Assembly: GCA_964503335.1 (NCBI GenBank)
Contig: CAZCZZ010000001.1
Span: 1-64,000 of the forward strand
Source of the DNA: CAZCZZ01 sp964503335
GTDB lineage: Bacteria; Verrucomicrobiota; Kiritimatiellia; CAIVKH01
Reading direction: 5' to 3'
Length of the DNA: 64,000 nt
In this document: in pieces, positions 60,504 through 64,000 of the stretch
Numbering within the stretch: position 1 is the stretch's first letter
How the letters are laid out: every line of letters begins with the position of its first letter
Translations under genes and position numbers: made by a program
The notes under the pieces: model-generated
What the model was told of the DNA's origin: nothing
The model's input: only the letters and a program-made list of their open reading frames with translations
The model's database searches: none

Positions 60504-61850
60504 TTACCCTCGCAACTTCTTCGCAATCCTGGCCCGGAGCAAAATCGCAAAAAGGTTCAGTGCAAGGACGAGCAGCACCAGTACCATGACCATGCCAAAC
60601 TGGACATGCCTGATCTCGTCGACTGCTTCATGCTCCGTGCTGATGTTGTAGATGTTCCAGGGCAGGGCGGGTGTGGGTTGTTCCGCGATTTTGCCGATGA
60701 CAGGCGGCAGCCCGACACTGACTGCCGCGGTGAAGATGATCGGGGCGGTTTCGCCTGCCGCGCGGCCCATGCTGATCACGATGCCCGTCAGGATTCCGGG
60801 AAGTGATGCTGGCAGGACCACCTTCATGATCGTCTGCCACTTCCCGCCACCGAGGCTGAGCGCCGCCTCCTTGTACGTGCGGGGCACGGCACGAATGGCC
60901 TCCTCCGACGCACGGATAATCGTGGGCAGAATCATGAGCGCAAGGGTCATGGACCCGGCGATCACGCTTTTCGACTCCGAAACATGAACGGTGTTGATGA
61001 AGAAGGCCAAGCCAAAAAGTCCGAAAACAATGCTGGGTACGCCTGCGAGCGTGCTGATGCAGGAGCGAAGCAGCCGGAGGAGATGGTTCTCCTTTGCATA
61101 CTCGCAAAGGTAGATGGCCGCGATCACGCCCATCGGAATCGCGAAGATCATGGCGCCGATGGTCAGGTAGAGCGTTCCGAGAATCTCCGGCCAGATTCCG
61201 CCGAAGACGTGCGAGTCGACGGAATGATCGGTGAGAAACCCGGTGTAGACCGTAAACTTCGGGCGAAGCATCGCGTCAAGGTTCTTCTCAAGGTAGCCGA
61301 ATATGGGTTCTGCAGGCGTACCGGCGAACCTGCCGACGCGTGGAACCAGGACCTTTCGTCCCATCGCCTCGGCGTCCGAGTAATCCCATTCTTCGACAAA
61401 GAGAGCCTTCTGCAGCTTGTACTGCGCCCTGTCCCATCGCGTTTGTCCGTACTTGTACCTTAGAAGCTGCGGCTCTTCCGTTCCGGGAATGGGACCAAAG
61501 AGATCGGTCAGCGCTTTGCGAAGTTCCTGGTATTGCGTCTTGAGTTTGCGTCGTTCCGTCGGGGTGAGTCCCTGGTAGTGCGTCTCATAGGCGGCGAGCA
61601 TGTCGTAGACGGGTTGACGCGCCTTCCTCACCTCGGCGACTTCGGCTTTTACGGCTTTCTCGTCACCTTTCTCGAACTGCTCAAGCAACATCCTGCGATG
61701 CTCCACCGTCTCGCGGAAGAAGATCGCGCCCATGCCGCGGCTCAGGATGGGTGCGAGGAGAATGATCAGGGCTAAGGCCATGATCAGGATGGCGAAGTAG
61801 CCCACGCCGGAGAGTGAGCCGTTGATGACTTTGCGGGTAGATAGATCCAT
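60504..61850 (-). CDS. pstA: Phosphate ABC transporter permease PstA with an internal insertion
   Basis: A 448-aa permease, about 150 residues longer than usual. The first helix (residues about 15-40, YFAILIMALALIILLAPILS) is followed by a charged, helical insertion of roughly 170 residues (RRMLLEQFEKGDEKAVKAEV onward) before the conserved core: GGIWPEILGTLYLTIGAMIF, GVPSIVFGLFGLAFF, and the EAA-like loop YKEAALSLGGGKWQTIMKVV. The insertion faces the periplasm by topology. The start at 61850 lies 2 nt after the pstC stop. Confidence 0.93.
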   Translation of the reverse strand: MDLSTRKVINGSLSGVGYFAILIMALALIILLAPILSRGMGAIFFRETVEHRRMLLEQFEKGDEKAVKAEVAEVRKARQPVYDMLAAYETHYQGLTPTERRKLKTQYQELRKALTDLFGPIPGTEEPQLLRYKYGQTRWDRAQYKLQKALFVEEWDYSDAEAMGRKVLVPRVGRFAGTPAEPIFGYLEKNLDAMLRPKFTVYTGFLTDHSVDSHVFGGIWPEILGTLYLTIGAMIFAIPMGVIAAIYLCEYAKENHLLRLLRSCISTLAGVPSIVFGLFGLAFFINTVHVSESKSVIAGSMTLALMILPTIIRASEEAIRAVPRTYKEAALSLGGGKWQTIMKVVLPASLPGILTGIVISMGRAAGETAPIIFTAAVSVGLPPVIGKIAEQPTPALPWNIYNISTEHEAVDEIRHVQFGMVMVLVLLVLALNLFAILLRARIAKKLRG

Positions 61851-61852
61851 GG

Positions 61853-62989
61853 CTATTTCCCGATCTTCCTGCGGGATCGGGCCACCACCCATTCGCTGAC
61901 AATGTTCATGAAGAAGGAGAATACGAGCAGGGACAACGCCATGGCGAAAAGAACATGGTAGCGGTCCGAACCCAGCGTTTGGTCGGCTTCGCCCATATCA
62001 CCTGCGATGGTGGCAGTAAGCGTCCTGACGGGGGATAGGAAGTTGTACCAAGGCTCGGGAATACGGGCCGAATTGCCCGAAGCCATCCACACCACCATCG
62101 TTTCGCCGATGGCCCGCATCACGCCAAGAATGATTGCAGCACAGATTCCGCTCATAGCCGCCGGGATGATCGTGCGGATGATTGTTTCCGCGCGGGTTGC
62201 GCCGAGGGCGTAGCTGCCTTCGCGCAACTCGCGTCCCACCGATTGAAGCGCATCCTCGGATACGCTGACCACTGTAGGCAGGGCCATGATGCCCAGGAGC
62301 ACGGAGACGTTGAGCGCATTGGTGCCGCTGTCGATCTGAATCGACCCGAAGTGCCTTGCGAGGACATAGAGCGTGCAGACAGCCAGGCAGGCGAGCAGTG
62401 TGATCGCGCTGAAGCGTGAGATTGTGCGGACTGATGCCGGAACACGGTCTGTCGCGAGGTCGCCCAGAATGATCGACGCGAGGAGCAGGACGGGGAGCCC
62501 GAGGATCCATGTGGCTTGTGCGAGCAGGTGACCGCCCTTTTCCTGAAGGATGGGCGCGAACACGACAAGGGCGAAGAAGCCATAAGCCACCGAAGGGATG
62601 GCGGCGAGAATCTCTATAAATGGTTTTACGATTTGCCGGACGGAAAAGGGCAGGAGGTCGCTCAGGCATATGGCGGCGGCGATGCCGAGAGGCACAGCCA
62701 GGAGAATCGCTCCGAAGGTGACGAGCGCGCTTCCCACGATAATGGAGAGCGTTCCGAAGGCTGGTGGCTCGCGGGACGGATACCAGTCCGTCGTCGTGAA
62801 GAACTCCGCCAAGCCCCGGCTCTGGAAGAAGGGAATCGCATCGCGCGCAATAAAATAGAATATCAGGAGAACGGCAATCGCGGACAGGGAAGTGATCACA
62901 AAGAGAAAGCCCTGCCCGAGCAGAGATACCAGCCGCTCCGTGCGGCTTGCTCCCTCGGACAGGATCAGACTCTTGTGTTCTTTTGCCAT
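61853..62989 (-). CDS. pstC: Phosphate ABC transporter permease PstC
   Basis: A 378-aa permease with about six helices, including VSLLGQGFLFVITSLSAIAV, LSIIVGSALVTFGAILLAVP, SVAYGFFALVVFAPIL and the EAA loop LREGSYALGATRAETIIRTI. It pairs with PstA to form the channel for phosphate. It is somewhat longer than E. coli PstC (319 aa), with an extended central region (residues about 165-235) containing additional hydrophobic segments (GLPVLLLASIILGDLA). Confidence 0.94.
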   Translation of the reverse strand: MAKEHKSLILSEGASRTERLVSLLGQGFLFVITSLSAIAVLLIFYFIARDAIPFFQSRGLAEFFTTTDWYPSREPPAFGTLSIIVGSALVTFGAILLAVPLGIAAAICLSDLLPFSVRQIVKPFIEILAAIPSVAYGFFALVVFAPILQEKGGHLLAQATWILGLPVLLLASIILGDLATDRVPASVRTISRFSAITLLACLAVCTLYVLARHFGSIQIDSGTNALNVSVLLGIMALPTVVSVSEDALQSVGRELREGSYALGATRAETIIRTIIPAAMSGICAAIILGVMRAIGETMVVWMASGNSARIPEPWYNFLSPVRTLTATIAGDMGEADQTLGSDRYHVLFAMALSLLVFSFFMNIVSEWVVARSRRKIGK

Positions 62990-63017
62990 CTACGACCTGA
63001 ACAGATTCGGAGCGCGT

Positions 63018-63833
63018 CTACTCCACGGGCACGAAGCCGGTCTCTTCGATCATCTGCTTGCCGTCATCGGTCTTATAGAGGTTGACCAGCTTTTCGAGAT
63101 GTGATCCCGGCGCCGGTTCGCCATTCGTGTACATGTGCAGCGGACGGGCAATCGGGAAGGTGCGGTCCAGGACTGTTTCGGGCGTGGCCATGACGCCATC
63201 CACCGCGACCTGCTTAACGCCTTCGACGAAGGCGAGGCCGACGTAGCCGATCGCGTTCGGCGTTCCGAGTACACGCTGGCGGATCGCTCCGTTGCTGCCA
63301 ACATACTCGGCCTTGTCGGTTATCCGGTCGGCCTTCATCACGAGCGTTTCCCAGGATTCGTACGTGCCGCTATTCGTGTCCCGGCTGATGACGACAATCT
63401 TCTGGTTGGGGCCGCCAAGCTCCTTCCAATTCGTGATCTCGCCCATGTAGATCTGCTTCAGCTCGCTGCGCGTCAGATTCTCGACGGGGTTGCTCGGGTG
63501 GACAACAGGAGTAAGGCCATCCATCGCAACGATGTGAACAACCGGGTTCACGCCCTTGGCGGTGCAGGCTTCGATTTCGCCTTCCTTCATCGGGCGCGAC
63601 ATGTTGGCTATCTGGCACGTGCCGTTGACGAGGCTCTTTGCGCCGTTGCCGCTTCCAGACTCGCCCACGGTGACGTTCACGCCGGGGTTGTTCTTCATGT
63701 AGTATTCGGCAAACGCCTTGGCGATGGGGCCTACCGTGGTCGATCCATCCATCACAATCGTTTCATCAGCCACCACGACGGATGCCGTCATGGCCATTGC
63801 CGCAACCGTCAGACTCTTCATCCATGCATTCAT
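63018..63833 (-). CDS. pstS: Phosphate-binding protein PstS
   Basis: A 271-aa periplasmic binding protein. Signal peptide residues 1-22 (SLTVAAMAMTASVVVA). Phosphate-contact motifs: IVMDGSTTVGPIAKAFAEYY, TVGESGSGNGAKSLVNGTC, IVVISRDTNSGTYESWETL and TPNAIGYVGLAFVEG. The start at 63833 has AAGGAG about 7 nt upstream. It is first of pstS-pstC-pstA-pstB-phoU and is preceded by a terminator-like hairpin. Confidence 0.95.
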   Translation of the reverse strand: MNAWMKSLTVAAMAMTASVVVADETIVMDGSTTVGPIAKAFAEYYMKNNPGVNVTVGESGSGNGAKSLVNGTCQIANMSRPMKEGEIEACTAKGVNPVVHIVAMDGLTPVVHPSNPVENLTRSELKQIYMGEITNWKELGGPNQKIVVISRDTNSGTYESWETLVMKADRITDKAEYVGSNGAIRQRVLGTPNAIGYVGLAFVEGVKQVAVDGVMATPETVLDRTFPIARPLHMYTNGEPAPGSHLEKLVNLYKTDDGKQMIEETGFVPVE

Positions 63834-63858
63834 TGACTATCTCCTTAAAAGAACGAAG

Positions 63859-63888
63859 GGGGAGGGCATCGTGACGATGCCACTCCCC
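63859..63888 (-). terminator. Hairpin between the porin gene and pstS
   Basis: GGGGAG (63859-63864) pairs with CTCCCC (63883-63888) and GGCATC (63865-63870) with GATGCC (63876-63881), with one bulged A and a GTGAC loop. On the minus strand a T-rich stretch (CTTCGTTCTTTT) follows and runs up to the pstS ribosome binding site. It would end or attenuate transcription from the porin into pstS. Confidence 0.75.
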
Positions 63889-63903
63889 GCATAGCTTTGC
63901 GAT

Positions 63904-64000
63904 TTAGAACTTGCCGACGAAGTCCACCTGTAAGCGGTCGTAGTCCGTGTCCTTGCCGTCTGGATCCTTTGCGTCCATGAAGTAGGTCACGCCCGTCTGG
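63904..64000 (-). CDS. C-terminal end of a beta-barrel porin (partial)
   Basis: The last 31 residues before the TAA at 63906-63904 are visible, including TYFMDAKDPDGKDTDYDR and the end LQVDFVGKF. Alternating hydrophobic residues and a terminal Phe are the outer-membrane barrel assembly signature. Position just upstream of pstS suggests a phosphate-selective porin (OprO/OprP type), but most of the gene lies outside the window. Confidence 0.7.
   Translation of the reverse strand, partial: QTGVTYFMDAKDPDGKDTDYDRLQVDFVGKF

Overview
The window is GC-rich and gene-dense and reads as chromosome from a Gram-negative bacterium, most likely of the PVC superphylum (Verrucomicrobiota/Kiritimatiellota-like). 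The support for this is lpxA/fabZ lipid A genes, an Mla-type lipid ABC operon, type II secretion genes, an outer-membrane porin end, a secreted GH31 enzyme with a C-terminal thrombospondin-type-3 (DGDGLSNAQEY-like) tail, and short palindromic and tandem intergenic repeats. The lineage is an inference; no rRNA is present. Two runs of exactly 100 N show that this is a scaffolded draft, probably a metagenome-assembled genome. The first run is flanked by an identical 55-bp duplication and is an assembly artefact.

Layout. 0.1-8.2 kb: small membrane ORF, GH31 glycosidase, adenosine deaminase, DUF502 protein directly after tRNA-Lys, a PGPGW-like membrane protein and a TviB/WbpA-type nucleotide-sugar dehydrogenase. 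8.3-12 kb: pdxH, ssb, and the AMMECR1/Memo/radical-SAM trio. 12-16.4 kb: biotin cluster bioF-bioH-bioC-bioD, chained by 4-bp ATGA overlaps and divergent from bioB; bioA is absent. 16.4-20.2 kb: tRNA-Leu, gntK, a GFA protein and two tandem secreted alpha/beta hydrolases, with three copies of a 60-63 bp perfect palindrome. 20.2-25.3 kb: a 1680-aa exported coiled-coil protein. 25.4-30.1 kb: gloB, AI-2E/PerM transporter, LapA-like protein, a left-handed beta-helix acyltransferase-like protein and glmM. 30.1-34.5 kb: an Mla-type operon (repeat protein, MlaE, MlaF, MlaD, small exported protein). 34.5-41.3 kb: guaB and a complete fructose PTS operon (fruA, an EIIA-HPr-EI fusion, fruK). 41.4-44 kb: PpiC lipoprotein foldase, a structured intergenic region and a D-2-hydroxyacid dehydrogenase. 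44-47 kb: a MotA/TolQ/ExbB-type channel with a long cytoplasmic tail plus two ExbD-like single-pass proteins, of unknown function. 47.2-53.6 kb: fabZ-lpxA-gspD-gspE-gspF and a membrane-anchored hypothetical. 53.6-58.1 kb: PHP phosphatase, quinone oxidoreductase and an MBOAT/AlgJ-like O-acetylation pair. 58.2-64 kb: a lipoprotein and a phosphate operon (porin, pstSCAB, phoU).

Much of the window is envelope biology: lipid A, lipid transport, polysaccharide O-acetylation, protein secretion, foldase, porin. The best candidate for an undescribed system is the three-gene proton-channel-like cassette at 44111-46971. The LWP-repeat protein leading the Mla-type operon is the best candidate for a new component of a known system. 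At least five intergenic spots carry tandem arrays of 6-7 nt units, mostly at gene 3' ends, which is unusual and worth a genome-wide look.
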